Of a stretch of 64,000 nucleotides of DNA, positions 38,419-51,871 are shown piece after piece. The stretch is from assembly GCF_029543085.1 (NCBI RefSeq), contig NZ_CP119967.1:6477948-6541947 (forward strand). The letters run 5' to 3'. The stretch is from Pseudomonas sp. A34-9 (GTDB taxonomy: Bacteria > Pseudomonadota > Gammaproteobacteria > Pseudomonadales > Pseudomonadaceae). Within the stretch, counting starts at the first letter, position 1; every line of letters starts with the position of its first letter. Below the pieces are notes generated by a model that saw only the letters and a list, made by a program, of their open reading frames with translations, did not search any database and was not told where the DNA came from. Both the position numbers and the translations under genes were made by a program.

Positions 38419-39345
38419 TTATTTCAGCTCATGCAATAACGCAGCATTTTTAAGCGCCGGGTGCTCACGCAAAGCCTTTACCGTGAAATCGACAAAACTG
38501 CGAATCCGCGCCGGCGCCTTGCGCCCGCCCTGATACACGACATGAATCGGCAGCGGCGGCAGTTCGAATTCGGCGAGGACGATTTCCAGCTCACCGCTCG
38601 CGATTTTGCTGGCGACTTGATAAGACAGCACCCGAGTCAGGCCCAGCCCCATGCAGGCTGCGGTAATCGCCGCCTGATTGGCGGTCACGATCAGACGCGG
38701 CTCAGGACGCACACTGAGCGGTTCGCCTGCTTCGAGAAACGGCCAATTGCGTTGCTGACCAATCGCCGAAGTCGCCACCACTGGCGCTCCCGCCAACGCG
38801 TGGGGATGAACCGGCCGACCATGCGCGGCAAAGTATTTCGGCGCGCCGCAAATGACCCGACGCACCTCACCCACCCGAATCGCATGCTGACTGCTGTCCG
38901 GCAGATCACCGATGCGCACCGCAACATCGATGCCCTCCTCGACCATGTTGACGATCCGATCCACCAGCACAGCGTTGATCGTGACATCCGGGTACTGCGC
39001 GAGATAATTCGCCATCACCGGCGTCACAAACAAATCCCCGAACAACACCGGCGCCGTGACCGTCAGTTGCCCACGCGGCTCGGCATGACTGCCCGCCGCC
39101 GAATCCTCGGCCTCCTGCACTTCGGCGAGAATCCGCCGACAGTCTTCCAGGTAACGCTGCCCGGCTTCGCTCAAATGCACACTGCGCGTAGTACGAATCA
39201 GCAACTGCGTGCCGATGCGCAACTCCAGCGCCGCCACAGCCCGCGTGACGCTGGCGGCGGACAGACCCAGACGTCGCGCGGCCGAGGAGAAGCCTTGCTC
39301 CTGAGCGACGGTGGTGAAGATCTGCATTTCCTGGAAGCGATCCAT
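38419..39345 (-). CDS. LysR-family transcriptional regulator
   Basis: A 308-residue regulator with an N-terminal winged helix-turn-helix (residues 1-60, FTTVAQEQGFSSAARRLGLS) and a periplasmic-binding-like effector domain (about 90-300). It is encoded 105 bases upstream of the GST gene on the same strand, so it may control GST and the fused oxidoreductase, although most LysR genes are divergent from their targets. Effector unknown. Confidence 0.93.
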   Translation of the reverse strand: MDRFQEMQIFTTVAQEQGFSSAARRLGLSAASVTRAVAALELRIGTQLLIRTTRSVHLSEAGQRYLEDCRRILAEVQEAEDSAAGSHAEPRGQLTVTAPVLFGDLFVTPVMANYLAQYPDVTINAVLVDRIVNMVEEGIDVAVRIGDLPDSSQHAIRVGEVRRVICGAPKYFAAHGRPVHPHALAGAPVVATSAIGQQRNWPFLEAGEPLSVRPEPRLIVTANQAAITAACMGLGLTRVLSYQVASKIASGELEIVLAEFELPPLPIHVVYQGGRKAPARIRSFVDFTVKALREHPALKNAALLHELK

Positions 39346-39362
39346 GGGCTCATCCCCTCAAA

Positions 39363-39443
39363 ATCAAAAGATCGCAGCCTCCGGCAGCTCCTACAGGTGA
39401 ACCACCAGGCCCGTGTAGGAGCTGCCAAAGGCTGCGATCTTTT
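39363..39443. repeat. REP pair, GTAGGAGCTGCC family, downstream of glmS
   Basis: AAAAGATCGCAGCCTCCGGC and AGCTCCTAC face GTAGGAGCTGCCAAAGGCTG and CGATCTTTT about 35 bases later. It fills most of the gap between glmS and the LysR gene and covers the expected Tn7 insertion point. Confidence 0.85.
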
Positions 39444-39470
39444 CAGCCATACAAACTGTGGATAACTTAT
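39438..39470. other. attTn7: predicted attTn7, unoccupied
   Basis: The glmS stop codon is at 39467-39469. In Pseudomonas, Tn7 inserts about 25 bases past this stop, here near 39442. No Tn7-like ends or transposase genes are present; the site falls in a REP element. Position is predicted from established Tn7 behaviour. Confidence 0.5.
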
Positions 39471-41299
39471 TCCACCGTTACCGACTTCGCGAGGTTACGC
39501 GGCTGATCCACGTCCGTGCCCTTGAGCACAGCAACGTAGTACGACAGCAACTGCAGCGGAATCGTGTAGAGGATCGGCGAGAGGATGTCGTGGATGTGCG
39601 GCATCTGCACGACGTGGGTGCCTTCGCCGTTGGTCATCCCGGCTTTCTCGTCGGCGAACACGATCAGTTCGCCGCCACGGGCGCGGACTTCCTGCAGGTT
39701 GGATTTGAGCTTTTCCAGCAGTTCGTTGTTCGGTGCCACGGTAACCACCGGCATGTCGTTATCCACCAGCGCCAGCGGGCCATGTTTCAGTTCGCCGGCC
39801 GGGTAGGCTTCGGCGTGGATGTAGGAGATTTCCTTGAGCTTCAAGGCACCTTCCATCGCCACCGGGAATTGCGCGCCACGGCCGAGGAACAAGGTATGGT
39901 TCTTCTCGGCGAACAGCTCGGCGATTTTTTCCACCGTGCTGTCCATGGCCAGAGCTTCGCCGAGACGGGTTGGCAGGCGACGCAGCTCCTCGACCAGGCG
40001 TGCTTCAACGCCGTCGGCCAAGGTGCCGCGTACCTGACCCAGCGACAGAGTCAGCAGCAACAGACCGACCAGTTGCGTGGTGAAGGCTTTGGTGGAGGCC
40101 ACGCCGATTTCGCGGCCAGCCTGGGTCAGCAGAGTGAGATCGGATTCGCGCACCAGCGAGCTGATACCGACGTTGCAGATCGCCAGACTGGCAAGGAAAC
40201 CCAGCTCCTTGGCATTGCGCAGAGCAGCCAGAGTGTCAGCGGTTTCACCCGATTGTGAGATGGTGACGAACAGGGTGTCCGGTTGTACCACCACCTTGCG
40301 GTAGCGGAATTCGCTGGCGACCTCGACCTGACACGGGATCCCGGCCAGTTCTTCGAGCCAGTAACGCGCGACCATACCGGCGTGATAACTGGTGCCGCAG
40401 GCGACGATCTGCACGTTGCGTACTTTGGCGAACAGTTCGGCGGCTTGGGGGCCGAACGCTTGCACCAAAACCTGATCGTTGCTCAGGCGACCTTCGAGGG
40501 TGCGTTGAACAACCGCAGGCTGCTCGTGGATTTCCTTGAGCATGTAGTGGCGAAATTCACCTTTGTCGGCGGCTTCGGCACCGTCGGTGTATTGCACGGT
40601 CTGGCGCTCGACGGCATTGCCGTTGATATCCCAGATCTGCACGTTATCGCGGCGAATTTCGGCGATATCGCCCTCTTCCAGGTACATGAAACGGTCGGTG
40701 ACCTGACGCAGGGCCAACTGGTCAGACGCGAGGAAGTTCTCGCCCAGACCCAAACCAATCACCAGTGGGCTGCCACTGCGCGCGGCAACCAGACGATCCG
40801 GTTGTTTCGCATTGATCACGGCCAGGCCGTAAGCACCGTGCAGTTCCTTGACCGTCGCTTTAAGCGCAACGCTCAGGTCTGGCTGATCCTTGAGCTTGTG
40901 GCTGAGCAGATGGGCGATGACTTCGGTATCGGTGTCCGACGTGAACACGTAACCCAGCGCTTTCAGTTGTTCACGCAGGGCTTCGTGGTTTTCGATGATG
41001 CCGTTGTGCACCACGGCAATGTCGCCGGAAAAATGCGGATGGGCGTTGCGCTCGCACGGCGCACCGTGAGTCGCCCAACGGGTATGGGCAATACCGAGGC
41101 GACCCACCAGTGGATGCTCGGCCAACGCAGCTTCAAGTTCGCTGACTTTACCCGGACGACGCATGCGCTCAAGGGTCTCGTCGTTGGTGAAGACCGCGAC
41201 ACCGGCGCTGTCATAGCCGCGGTATTCAAGGCGCTTGAGGCCTTCGAGCAGGATGGCGGTGATATTACGTTCAGCAACTGCGCCGACAATTCCACACAT
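39467..41299 (-). CDS. glmS: glutamine-fructose-6-phosphate aminotransferase GlmS
   Basis: Makes glucosamine-6-phosphate from fructose-6-phosphate and glutamine, the entry to UDP-GlcNAc for peptidoglycan and LPS. The 610-residue protein starts MCGIVGAV, where the mature N-terminal Cys is the glutaminase nucleophile. Two SIS domains follow (about 290-430 and 460-600) and the C-terminus ends [20 protein letters not shown] precedes the ATG at 41299; an upstream ATG at 41329 would bury the catalytic Cys. It follows glmR by two bases, so they share a transcript. Confidence 0.98.
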   Translation of the reverse strand: MCGIVGAVAERNITAILLEGLKRLEYRGYDSAGVAVFTNDETLERMRRPGKVSELEAALAEHPLVGRLGIAHTRWATHGAPCERNAHPHFSGDIAVVHNGIIENHEALREQLKALGYVFTSDTDTEVIAHLLSHKLKDQPDLSVALKATVKELHGAYGLAVINAKQPDRLVAARSGSPLVIGLGLGENFLASDQLALRQVTDRFMYLEEGDIAEIRRDNVQIWDINGNAVERQTVQYTDGAEAADKGEFRHYMLKEIHEQPAVVQRTLEGRLSNDQVLVQAFGPQAAELFAKVRNVQIVACGTSYHAGMVARYWLEELAGIPCQVEVASEFRYRKVVVQPDTLFVTISQSGETADTLAALRNAKELGFLASLAICNVGISSLVRESDLTLLTQAGREIGVASTKAFTTQLVGLLLLTLSLGQVRGTLADGVEARLVEELRRLPTRLGEALAMDSTVEKIAELFAEKNHTLFLGRGAQFPVAMEGALKLKEISYIHAEAYPAGELKHGPLALVDNDMPVVTVAPNNELLEKLKSNLQEVRARGGELIVFADEKAGMTNGEGTHVVQMPHIHDILSPILYTIPLQLLSYYVAVLKGTDVDQPRNLAKSVTVE

Positions 41300-41301
41300 G
41301 C

Positions 41302-42078
41302 TTATTTCTCCTGACTGACAGCCGCGCAAATCACGGTGATACCGCGGGCCTGAATCTGATCGCGTGCCTCGCTAGGCAGGCGATCATCGGTAATTAGGGT
41401 ATGGACGCTGCTCCACGGCAGTTCCAGGTTGGGAATCTTGCGGCCAATCTTGTCGGCTTCAACCATGACGATGACTTCCCGCGCCACTTCCGCCATGACC
41501 CGGCTCAAACCGAGCAGTTCATTGAAGGTCGTTGTGCCACGCACCAGATCGATACCGTCGGCGCCAATGAACAACTGGTCGAAGTCGTAAGAGCGTAGTA
41601 CCTGCTCGGCCACCTGGCCCTGAAAGGATTCCGAATGCGGGTCCCAGGTGCCGCCGGTCATCAACAGCACCGGTTCGTGCTCAAGTTCGCTCAAGGCGTT
41701 GGCGACGTGCAGGGAATTGGTCATCACCACCAGACCCGGCTGCTGGCCAAGTTCGGGGATCATCGCAGCGGTGGTGCTGCCGCTGTCGATAATGATGCGC
41801 GCGTGCTCGCGGATGCGTTTCACCGCTGCGCGGGCGATGGCCTGTTTGTATTTGGAAACGCTCTGCGCGGTTTCCGCGACCAACTCCTGGGGCATGGTGA
41901 TCGCCCCGCCGTAGCGGCGCAGCAGCAGACCATGACTCTCAAGCGCAGCAAGGTCCTTGCGGATCGTAACTTCGGAGGTTTCGAAGCGCTTGGCCAGTTC
42001 ATCCACACTGACTTCGCCCCGCTCATTGAGCAAGGCGAGGATGTTGTGACGGCGCTGGGGCGTATTGCGTTTCGACAT
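41302..42078 (-). CDS. glmR: DeoR-family regulator GlmR
   Basis: A 258-residue DeoR-type regulator. The N-terminal helix-turn-helix contains [20 protein letters not shown] (about residues 23-42); the sugar-phosphate sensing domain (about 75-230) has [14 protein letters not shown] and FIGADGID. In P. aeruginosa the gene in this position (PA5550) was named glmR and influences glmS and antibiotic resistance, as I recall. It is two bases upstream of glmS. Confidence 0.93.
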   Translation of the reverse strand: MSKRNTPQRRHNILALLNERGEVSVDELAKRFETSEVTIRKDLAALESHGLLLRRYGGAITMPQELVAETAQSVSKYKQAIARAAVKRIREHARIIIDSGSTTAAMIPELGQQPGLVVMTNSLHVANALSELEHEPVLLMTGGTWDPHSESFQGQVAEQVLRSYDFDQLFIGADGIDLVRGTTTFNELLGLSRVMAEVAREVIVMVEADKIGRKIPNLELPWSSVHTLITDDRLPSEARDQIQARGITVICAAVSQEK

Positions 42079-42180
42079 GGCGACTTAAGTTTCGATTCGA
42101 AAGATAACGGAAGCAATCAAAACCTATCGCCAACAAATCGTCAACCCATCGCCCATAAAAAATCGCAACCACCGACAATT

Positions 42181-42217
42181 CCCTTAGGAGCTGCCGAAGG
42201 CTGCGATCTTTTGATCT
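42181..42217. repeat. single REP-like unit, TAGGAGCTGCC family
   Basis: TTAGGAGCTGCCGAAGGCTG followed by CGATCTTTTGATCTT. It is a single copy without a facing partner, in the gap between glmR and glmU, and is followed by a perfect DnaA box (42227-42235). Confidence 0.75.
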
Positions 42218-42236
42218 TGAAGTCGCTGTGGATAAC

Positions 42237-43604
42237 TCAGTTCTTCTTGATCTTCTCCGGCCGCTTCCAGCCATCGATGTTTCTCTGCCGTGCGCGGCCT
42301 ACGGCTAACTGTGCGTTATCCACATTCTGCGTAATGGTCGAACCGGCTGCCGTCGTCGCACCATTAGAGATATCCACAGGCGCGACCAAGGAGTTATTGG
42401 AACCGATGAACACATCGGCACCCAACACGGTTTTCCACTTGTTGGCGCCGTCGTAGTTACAGGTAATAGTGCCGGCGCCGATATTGGTGCGCGCACCGAC
42501 TTCGGCATCGCCCAGATAGGTCAGGTGACCGGCCTTGGCGCCTTCACCCATGTGGGCATTTTTCAACTCGACAAAGTTACCCACATGCGCGCGCGCTTCG
42601 AGCACGGTGCCTGGACGCAGACGCGCAAATGGGCCGGCATCGCTGCCCTCGCCCATCACGGCGCCTTCGATATGACTGTTGGCCTTGATTACCACGCCTT
42701 TGCGCAGAGTGCTGTCCTTGATCACGCAGTTCGGGCCGATGACCACGTCGTCTTCGATGACAACGGCGCCTTCAAGGATCACGTTGATGTCGATCAGCAC
42801 GTCGCGGCCCACGGTGACTTCGCCTCGCACGTCGAAACGCGCCGGATCACGCAGGGTCACGCCTTGCGCCATCAAGCGGCGACCCGCACGCAGCTGGTAA
42901 TGACGCTCCAGCTCGGACAACTGCTTACGATCATTGGCGCCCTGCACTTCCATCGGGTCGTGCGGTTGTTCGGTGGCCACCACCAGACCATCGCTGACCG
43001 CCATTTCGATCACGTCGGTCAGGTAATACTCGCCCTGGGCATTGTTGTTCGACAGCCGGCTCATCCAGTCGGCCAGACGATTGGCCGGCACCGCGAGAAT
43101 GCCGGTGTTGCCTTCAGTGATCGAGCGCTGCGCTTCGCTGGCATCTTTGTGCTCAACGATCGCGGCCACCTTACCGTCGGCATCGCGCACGATGCGGCCA
43201 TAACCGGTCGGGTCATCCAGCTCGACGGTGAGCAAGCCCATTTGCCCAGGCACGACATGCTTGAGCAGACGTTGCAGGGTTTCGACTTCAATCAGCGGCA
43301 CGTCACCGTAAAGGATCAGCACAGTGTCGGCAGTAATGAACGGTACTGCTTGAGCAGTGGCGTGGCCGGTGCCGAGTTGCTTGTCCTGCAGGACGAAATT
43401 CAGATCGTCAGCGGCCAGACGTTCACGCACCACATCGGCGCCATGGCCGATCACGACATGAATGCGTTGTGGGTCAAGTTGCCGGGCGCTGTGGATAACA
43501 TGACCCAGCATGGAGTTGCCGGCAATCGGATGCAGCACCTTCGGCAGGGCTGAACGCATACGGGTGCCTTGACCGGCCGCGAGGATAACGATTTCAAGAG
43601 ACAT
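42237..43604 (-). CDS. glmU: bifunctional GlcNAc-1-P uridyltransferase / GlcN-1-P acetyltransferase GlmU
   Basis: Acetylates glucosamine-1-phosphate and then makes UDP-GlcNAc. The 455-residue protein has the N-terminal pyrophosphorylase motif [20 protein letters not shown] (residues 8-27 region) and a C-terminal left-handed beta helix of hexapeptide repeats (about 250-455). The acetyltransferase His region [16 protein letters not shown] lies near 360. It lies between the ATP synthase terminator and glmR. Confidence 0.98.
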   Translation of the reverse strand: MSLEIVILAAGQGTRMRSALPKVLHPIAGNSMLGHVIHSARQLDPQRIHVVIGHGADVVRERLAADDLNFVLQDKQLGTGHATAQAVPFITADTVLILYGDVPLIEVETLQRLLKHVVPGQMGLLTVELDDPTGYGRIVRDADGKVAAIVEHKDASEAQRSITEGNTGILAVPANRLADWMSRLSNNNAQGEYYLTDVIEMAVSDGLVVATEQPHDPMEVQGANDRKQLSELERHYQLRAGRRLMAQGVTLRDPARFDVRGEVTVGRDVLIDINVILEGAVVIEDDVVIGPNCVIKDSTLRKGVVIKANSHIEGAVMGEGSDAGPFARLRPGTVLEARAHVGNFVELKNAHMGEGAKAGHLTYLGDAEVGARTNIGAGTITCNYDGANKWKTVLGADVFIGSNNSLVAPVDISNGATTAAGSTITQNVDNAQLAVGRARQRNIDGWKRPEKIKKN

Positions 43605-43670
43605 GACTGGCTACCAATCCTGGGTGGTCAGCAACTGCGACCGGTTTTTGGGAATTCGGAAAAGAAAAAA

Positions 43671-43695
43671 GGGTAGCCGAGGCTACCCTTTTTTA
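43671..43695. terminator. terminator after the ATP synthase operon
   Basis: GGGTAGCC GA GGCTACCC is a perfect eight-base stem with A-run before and T-run after (AAAAAA ... TTTTTT), so it can work in both directions. On the minus strand it lies 35 bases after atpC and 67 bases before glmU. Confidence 0.9.
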
Positions 43696-43722
43696 TCAAT
43701 CGCACAACAAGTGGCTGACGGA

Positions 43723-44148
43723 TTAACCGCCAAACTTCTTGCGGATCTGCTGGACGGTGCGCAGCTGAGCTGCAGCCTCGGCCAGACGTGCTGACGCAGC
43801 GCTGTAGTCGAAATCAGCGCCTTTTTCATGCAGAGCATGCTCGGCAGCCTTGAGAGCTGCTTGAGCCTGAGCTTCATCCAGGTCGGCGGCACGTTGCACG
43901 GTATCGGCAAGCACTTTGACCATGTTCGGCTGAACCTCGAGGAAACCACCGGAGATGTAGAACACCTCGGGTTCCCCGCCTTGCTTGATCAGGCGGATCG
44001 GACCTGGCTTCAGATTAGTGATCAGCGGCGCGTGACCCAGAGCGATACCAAGATCACCCAGTGCACCGTGCGCAATCACCATCTCGACCAGGCCGGAAAA
44101 GATTTCCCCTTCCGCGCTGACGATATCGCAATGGACTGTCATAGCCAT
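43723..44148 (-). CDS. atpC: ATP synthase F1 epsilon subunit
   Basis: A 141-residue subunit of the central stalk that couples rotation and can inhibit ATP hydrolysis. The N-terminal beta-sandwich ([25 protein letters not shown]...) and C-terminal two-helix domain (about 90-141) are clear. Last gene of the operon, 45 bases after atpD, followed by a strong terminator. Confidence 0.97.
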   Translation of the reverse strand: MAMTVHCDIVSAEGEIFSGLVEMVIAHGALGDLGIALGHAPLITNLKPGPIRLIKQGGEPEVFYISGGFLEVQPNMVKVLADTVQRAADLDEAQAQAALKAAEHALHEKGADFDYSAASARLAEAAAQLRTVQQIRKKFGG

Positions 44149-44193
44149 CTGATTGCCTCAACCTAAATTAGCGCCCGTTGCCGGGCGCCGGGA

Positions 44194-45600
<1,407 letters not shown>

Positions 45601-46461
45601 TTAAACCGCGGCAGCGCCGCCGACGATTTCCGAGATCTCTTGGGTGATCGCAGCCTGACGCGCCTTGTTGTAGATCAGCTGCAAATCGCTGATCAAATCA
45701 CCGGCGTTGTCGGTAGCGTTCTTCATCGCGATCATCCGCGCAGCTTGTTCAGCCGCGTTGTTCTCGACCACCGCCTGGTAGACCTGCGACTCAACGTAGC
45801 GGACCATCAAGCCGTCAAGCAGCTCTTTGGCATCCGGTTCGTAGAGATAGTCCCAGTGGTGCTTGAGATCCTGATCCGGGGTGGCCACCAGTGGAATCAA
45901 CTGCTCCACGGTAGGCTGTTGCGTCATGGTGTTGATGAACTTGTTGGACACCACGGACAGGCGGTCAATACGGCCGTCCAGGTAGGCATCCAGCATCACC
46001 TTGACGCTGCCGATCAGATCATTGATCGACGGCTCTTCACCCAGGTGGCTGATAGCTGCAACGACGTTACCGCCGAAGTTGCGGAAAAAGGCCGCACCCT
46101 TGCTACCCACGACACACAGATCAATCTCGACGCCGTTTTCGCGGTTTACCGCCATGTCCTTGACCAGGGCCTTGAACAGGTTGGTGTTCAAGCCGCCGCA
46201 CAAACCACGGTCACTGCTCACAACGACATAACCCACACGCTTGATTTCGCGGTCGATCATGAACGGGTGGCGGTATTCCGGGTTGGCGTTGGCCAGATGC
46301 CCAATTACCTGGCGGATACGCTCCGCATAAGGACGGCTAGCAGCCATGCGCATTTGTGCCTTGCGCATTTTGCTGACCGCCACTTTTTCCATGGCGCTGG
46401 TAATCTTTTGCGTGCTTTTGATGCTCGCAATCTTACTGCGAATCTCTTTTGCGCCTGCCAT
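45601..46461 (-). CDS. atpG: ATP synthase F1 gamma subunit
   Basis: The central rotor shaft, 286 residues. Long N- and C-terminal helices form the coiled coil: [20 protein letters not shown] at the N-terminus and [20 protein letters not shown] at the C-terminus, both diagnostic. Located between atpA and atpD. Confidence 0.98.
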   Translation of the reverse strand: MAGAKEIRSKIASIKSTQKITSAMEKVAVSKMRKAQMRMAASRPYAERIRQVIGHLANANPEYRHPFMIDREIKRVGYVVVSSDRGLCGGLNTNLFKALVKDMAVNRENGVEIDLCVVGSKGAAFFRNFGGNVVAAISHLGEEPSINDLIGSVKVMLDAYLDGRIDRLSVVSNKFINTMTQQPTVEQLIPLVATPDQDLKHHWDYLYEPDAKELLDGLMVRYVESQVYQAVVENNAAEQAARMIAMKNATDNAGDLISDLQLIYNKARQAAITQEISEIVGGAAAV

Positions 46462-46511
46462 GTAACACCTATCAGGTTAGCAAGCGGGAGCCTCGCGGCT
46501 CCCGCTGCGGC

Positions 46512-48056
46512 TTACCAGGTTTGGGTGGCCTTGAACTTCTCGATACCGGCTTTCATGCCAGCGTCGATTTCGTCATTGAAGTCACCTTTAACGTTGATCT
46601 TGGCCATCAAATCGGCGTGATCGCGGTTGAAGAAAGCAATCAGCGCTTGTTCGAAGCTGCCGATCTTGGCGATTTCAATGTCAGTCAGGAACCCACGCTC
46701 AGCGGCATACAGCGACAGCGCCATGTCAGCGATCGACATTGGTGCGTATTGCTTCTGCTTCATCAGCTCGGTAACGCGCTGACCATGCTCAAGTTGCTTA
46801 CGGGTCGCTTCGTCCAGGTCAGAAGCGAACTGGGCGAATGCCGCCAGTTCACGGTACTGAGCCAGAGCGGTACGGATACCACCGGACAGCTTCTTGATGA
46901 TCTTGGTCTGAGCGGCACCACCCACACGGGATACCGAAACACCGGCGTTCACTGCAGGGCGAATGCCCGAGTTGAACATGGCCGATTCCAGGAAGATCTG
47001 ACCGTCGGTGATGGAAATCACGTTGGTCGGAACGAACGCGGAAACGTCGCCAGCCTGGGTTTCGATGATCGGCAGTGCGGTCAGGGAACCGGTTTTGCCG
47101 GTCACTGCGCCGTTGGTGAACTTCTCTACGTATTCTTCCGAAACGCGGGATGCGCGCTCCAGCAGACGGGAGTGGAGATAGAACACGTCGCCTGGGTAAG
47201 CTTCACGGCCTGGTGGACGGCGCAGCAGCAGGGAAATCTGGCGGTAAGCCACTGCTTGCTTGGACAGATCGTCATAAACGATCAGCGCGTCTTCACCGCG
47301 GTCGCGGAAGAATTCACCCATGGTGCAACCGGAGTACGGTGCCAGGAATTGCAGCGCAGGAGATTCCGAAGCACTGGCAGCCACGATGATCGTGTTGGCC
47401 AGGGCGCCGTTTTCTTCCAGCTTGCGAACCACGTTGGCGATGGTCGATTGTTTCTGACCGATGGCTACGTAGACGCAGAAAATGCCGCTGTCTTTCTGGT
47501 TGATGATCGCGTCGATCGCCAGAGCGGTTTTACCGATCTGACGGTCACCGATGATCAGCTCACGCTGGCCACGGCCGACAGGGATCATGGCATCGACAGC
47601 CTTGTAGCCAGTCTGTACAGGCTGGTCTACCGACTTACGCCAGATCACGCCCGGAGCAACTTTCTCGACCGCGTCGGTCTCGGTGTTGCCCAGTGGACCT
47701 TTGCCGTCAACAGGGTTACCCAGTGCGTCGACTACGCGACCCAGCAGTTCCTTACCAACCGGAACTTCGAGGATGCGGCCAGTGCACTTGGCGCTCATGC
47801 CTTCGGCCAGAGACTGGTAGGAGCCCAATACAACGGCACCTACGGAGTCTTGCTCCAGGTTGAGGGCCATACCGTAGACGCCGCCCGGAAACTCGATCAT
47901 CTCGCCGTACATAACGTCGGCCAGACCGTGAATCCGCACGATGCCGTCAGATACGCTGACGACAGTGCCTTCGTTACGGGCTTGGGAGGTCACATCGAGC
48001 TTGTCGATGCGGCCCTTGATAATTTCACTTATTTCGGAAGGATTGAGTTGCTGCAT
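46512..48056 (-). CDS. atpA: ATP synthase F1 alpha subunit
   Basis: The non-catalytic nucleotide-binding subunit, 514 residues. P-loop [13 protein letters not shown] is near residue 169; [19 protein letters not shown] near 370 is conserved. It alternates with beta in the F1 hexamer. In normal order between atpH and atpG. Confidence 0.99.
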   Translation of the reverse strand: MQQLNPSEISEIIKGRIDKLDVTSQARNEGTVVSVSDGIVRIHGLADVMYGEMIEFPGGVYGMALNLEQDSVGAVVLGSYQSLAEGMSAKCTGRILEVPVGKELLGRVVDALGNPVDGKGPLGNTETDAVEKVAPGVIWRKSVDQPVQTGYKAVDAMIPVGRGQRELIIGDRQIGKTALAIDAIINQKDSGIFCVYVAIGQKQSTIANVVRKLEENGALANTIIVAASASESPALQFLAPYSGCTMGEFFRDRGEDALIVYDDLSKQAVAYRQISLLLRRPPGREAYPGDVFYLHSRLLERASRVSEEYVEKFTNGAVTGKTGSLTALPIIETQAGDVSAFVPTNVISITDGQIFLESAMFNSGIRPAVNAGVSVSRVGGAAQTKIIKKLSGGIRTALAQYRELAAFAQFASDLDEATRKQLEHGQRVTELMKQKQYAPMSIADMALSLYAAERGFLTDIEIAKIGSFEQALIAFFNRDHADLMAKINVKGDFNDEIDAGMKAGIEKFKATQTW

Positions 48057-48077
48057 TGCTCTGCTGCCCCTTCAAAC

Positions 48078-48614
48078 TCAAGATTTCAATGCTTCGGCAA
48101 GTTTCGCGATTTTGCCGCGAATCGAGCCATCGATAACCAGGTCGCCGGCGCGGATGACGACACCACCTATAAGGGCAGCATCCTCCGCAACTTGCAGGCG
48201 CACTTCCCGGTTGAGTCGTGCACTGAGAACCTTGGCGAGTTTGTCTTGCTGTTCTTGGTTCAATGCAAAAGCACTGGTCACTTCAACGTCTACCGACTTC
48301 TCTTGTTCGGCCTTGTACAGGTCGAAAAGAGCGGCAATCTCCGGCAAAAGCGGGAGACGGTCGTTTTCGGCAACGACATTGATGAAGTTCTGTGCCTTGG
48401 CATCAAACTTGTCGCCGCACACGTCAATAAACGTGGCGGCCTTTTCTGCGCTCGTCAGTCGCGGGGCCTTGAGCACGCGCTGCATGGTGTCATCTTGTGA
48501 CACCGCTGCAGCCAGGCCGAGCATGGCTGACCAATTGGCCAGTTGCTGGTGGGCCTGAGCGTGCTCGAAGGCCGCCTTAGCGTAAGGTCGGGCCAACGTG
48601 GTCAGTTCTGCCAT
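48078..48614 (-). CDS. atpH: ATP synthase F1 delta subunit
   Basis: A 178-residue subunit joining F1 to the peripheral stalk. The N-terminal helical domain begins with [17 protein letters not shown], and the C-terminal [20 protein letters not shown] is diagnostic. It is 12 bases after atpF. Confidence 0.97.
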   Translation of the reverse strand: MAELTTLARPYAKAAFEHAQAHQQLANWSAMLGLAAAVSQDDTMQRVLKAPRLTSAEKAATFIDVCGDKFDAKAQNFINVVAENDRLPLLPEIAALFDLYKAEQEKSVDVEVTSAFALNQEQQDKLAKVLSARLNREVRLQVAEDAALIGGVVIRAGDLVIDGSIRGKIAKLAEALKS

Positions 48615-48626
48615 GATCGCCCTCGC

Positions 48627-49097
48627 TTAGATTTCAGCAGCCAGTTGGTTAACCAGCTCTGCGTGCGCGTTTTGATCGATTGTGGCACCCAGGATCTTCT
48701 CGGCGCCGCCGACAGCCAGCAAACCCACTTGGGCGCGCAGCTTGTCTTTGACACTGTTCAGTTCCTGTTCGATCTCGGCTTGAGCCTGAACCTTCACACG
48801 GTCAGCGTCGACACGGGCCTTTTCAACGGCCTCTTCGACAATCTGGTTACCGCGTTTCTTGGCTTGCTCGATGATTTCAGCTGCCTGAGCTTTCGCTTCG
48901 CGCAGTTGCTGACCCGCTTTTTCTTGGGCCAACTCCAGGTCGCGAGCTGCACGGCTGGCAGCGTCCAGACCATCAGCGATCTTCTTTTGACGTTCGTGCA
49001 GAGCAGCGATGACCGGAGGCCATACATACTTCATGCAGAACAGTACAAAAATCAGGAACGCAACGGACTGGCCAATCAGGGTCGCATTAATGTTCAC
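48627..49097 (-). CDS. atpF: ATP synthase Fo b subunit
   Basis: A 156-residue peripheral-stalk protein. One N-terminal membrane helix (about residues 5-27) is followed by a long charged coiled coil (about 30-140). Starts [18 protein letters not shown]. Dimer in the complex. Between atpE and atpH. Confidence 0.98.
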   Translation of the reverse strand: MNINATLIGQSVAFLIFVLFCMKYVWPPVIAALHERQKKIADGLDAASRAARDLELAQEKAGQQLREAKAQAAEIIEQAKKRGNQIVEEAVEKARVDADRVKVQAQAEIEQELNSVKDKLRAQVGLLAVGGAEKILGATIDQNAHAELVNQLAAEI

Positions 49098-49156
49098 GCC
49101 AACACCTCGCAGTTACGTTGTCCATCACATCAAATTACTCGGAAGAATCCGGGTAA

Positions 49157-49429
<273 letters not shown>

Positions 49430-49501
49430 TTACGTCGTATGGTTTAGGTTTTTTAGATTAAAGCGGTAAAACAAATCGTTTCAGGTGCCCTGTGAAGAGC
49501 C

Positions 49502-49523
49502 CCTTCCCGTTTGACCGGGAAGG
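49502..49523. other. hairpin in the atpB-atpE gap
   Basis: CCTTCCCG TTTGAC CGGGAAGG forms a perfect eight-base stem with a six-base loop in the 133-base gap after atpB. There is no T-run. Such hairpins may protect the atpE message, whose product is needed in about tenfold excess; this role is inferred. Confidence 0.5.
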
Positions 49524-49547
49524 ACATCAGACTAGTCGAGACTGGTC

Positions 49548-50844
<1,297 letters not shown>

Positions 50845-50918
50845 TATTGCTCTCCAATGGTCGGCTGCCAGAATTCAATAACTTGGCATAATTTGTGCCG
50901 ACAAAATGCGCGCAGAGT

Positions 50919-50940
50919 ATAGGGGCGCTTCTGCCCCTAT
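50919..50940. terminator. hairpin between parB and atpI
   Basis: ATAGGGGC GCTTCT GCCCCTAT is a perfect eight-base stem in the 145-base gap after parB. No T-run follows on the minus strand, so termination is uncertain. Confidence 0.35.
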
Positions 50941-50989
50941 TCAACTGTCAGGTAGTGATTTCCGACTGCGCGCTACATGAGGAAATGTT

Positions 50990-51862
50990 TCAGCGGATGT
51001 GTGCGAGCACACCTTGAAGCTCATCGAGGGAGTTGTAACCGATCACCAACTGACCCTTTCCCTTCTTGCCATGGCGAATCTGCACCGCAGAGCCTAGGCG
51101 CTCGGCCAGACGCTGTTCGAGGCGGGCGATATCCGGGTCGGGTTTTGCTGCTTCCACAGGCTCCGGTTTGCCGCTCAACCATTGGCGAACCAGTGCCTCA
51201 GTTTGGCGCACGGTGAGACCGCGTGCGACAACATGTCGCGCCCCTTCCACCTGTTGATTGTCCGGCAGACCGAGCAATGCACGGGCATGACCCATTTCCA
51301 GGTCGCCGTGGGACAGCATGGTCTTGATGACTTCCGGCAGTGCAATAAGCCGCAACAGGTTAGCCACAGTCACGCGGGACTTACCCACAGCCTCGGCGAC
51401 CTGCTGCTGGGTCAGCTGGAATTCCTGCTGCAAACGCTGCAGGGCCACCGCTTCTTCGATCGGGTTAAGGTCTTCACGCTGGATGTTCTCGATCAGCGCA
51501 ATGGCGATCGCGGTTTCATCCGGTACGTCGCGAACCATCGCCGGGATGGTTTCCTGTCCGGCTTGCTGGCTCGCGCGCCAGCGGCGTTCGCCGGCAATGA
51601 TTTCGAAGCGGCCACCGCCAATCGGGCGCACCACGATCGGCTGCATCACGCCTTGCGCCTTGATCGAAGCCGCCAGTTCTTCCAGCGCCTGCGGATCCAT
51701 GTCGCGACGCGGCTGGTATTTACCACGCTGCAGCAGGTCCAGCGGCAAGTGCTGCAGTTCACGGGTATCAGCTTGCGCCGCTTGTTCTTCCAGCGCGCTG
51801 ACAGTCGGACCACTCAGCAGTGCATCCAGTCCACGTCCGAGACCTCGTTTCTTGACGGCCAT
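50990..51862 (-). CDS. parB: chromosome-partitioning protein ParB
   Basis: A 290-residue CTP-dependent clamp that loads at parS. It begins KKRGLGRGLDALLSG, has the CTP-binding motif GERRWRASQQAG near residue 92, an HTH (about 140-190) with VAEAVGKSRVTVANLLRL, and a C-terminal dimer domain. It follows parA by nine bases. Three parS-like sites lie at 1-12 kb in this window. Confidence 0.98.
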   Translation of the reverse strand: MAVKKRGLGRGLDALLSGPTVSALEEQAAQADTRELQHLPLDLLQRGKYQPRRDMDPQALEELAASIKAQGVMQPIVVRPIGGGRFEIIAGERRWRASQQAGQETIPAMVRDVPDETAIAIALIENIQREDLNPIEEAVALQRLQQEFQLTQQQVAEAVGKSRVTVANLLRLIALPEVIKTMLSHGDLEMGHARALLGLPDNQQVEGARHVVARGLTVRQTEALVRQWLSGKPEPVEAAKPDPDIARLEQRLAERLGSAVQIRHGKKGKGQLVIGYNSLDELQGVLAHIR

Positions 51863-51871
51863 GGGGATTCC

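Noticed and set aside
46449..48500. 683-residue open frame on the plus strand
   Set aside because: Antisense shadow of atpA and atpH, with no recognisable domain.
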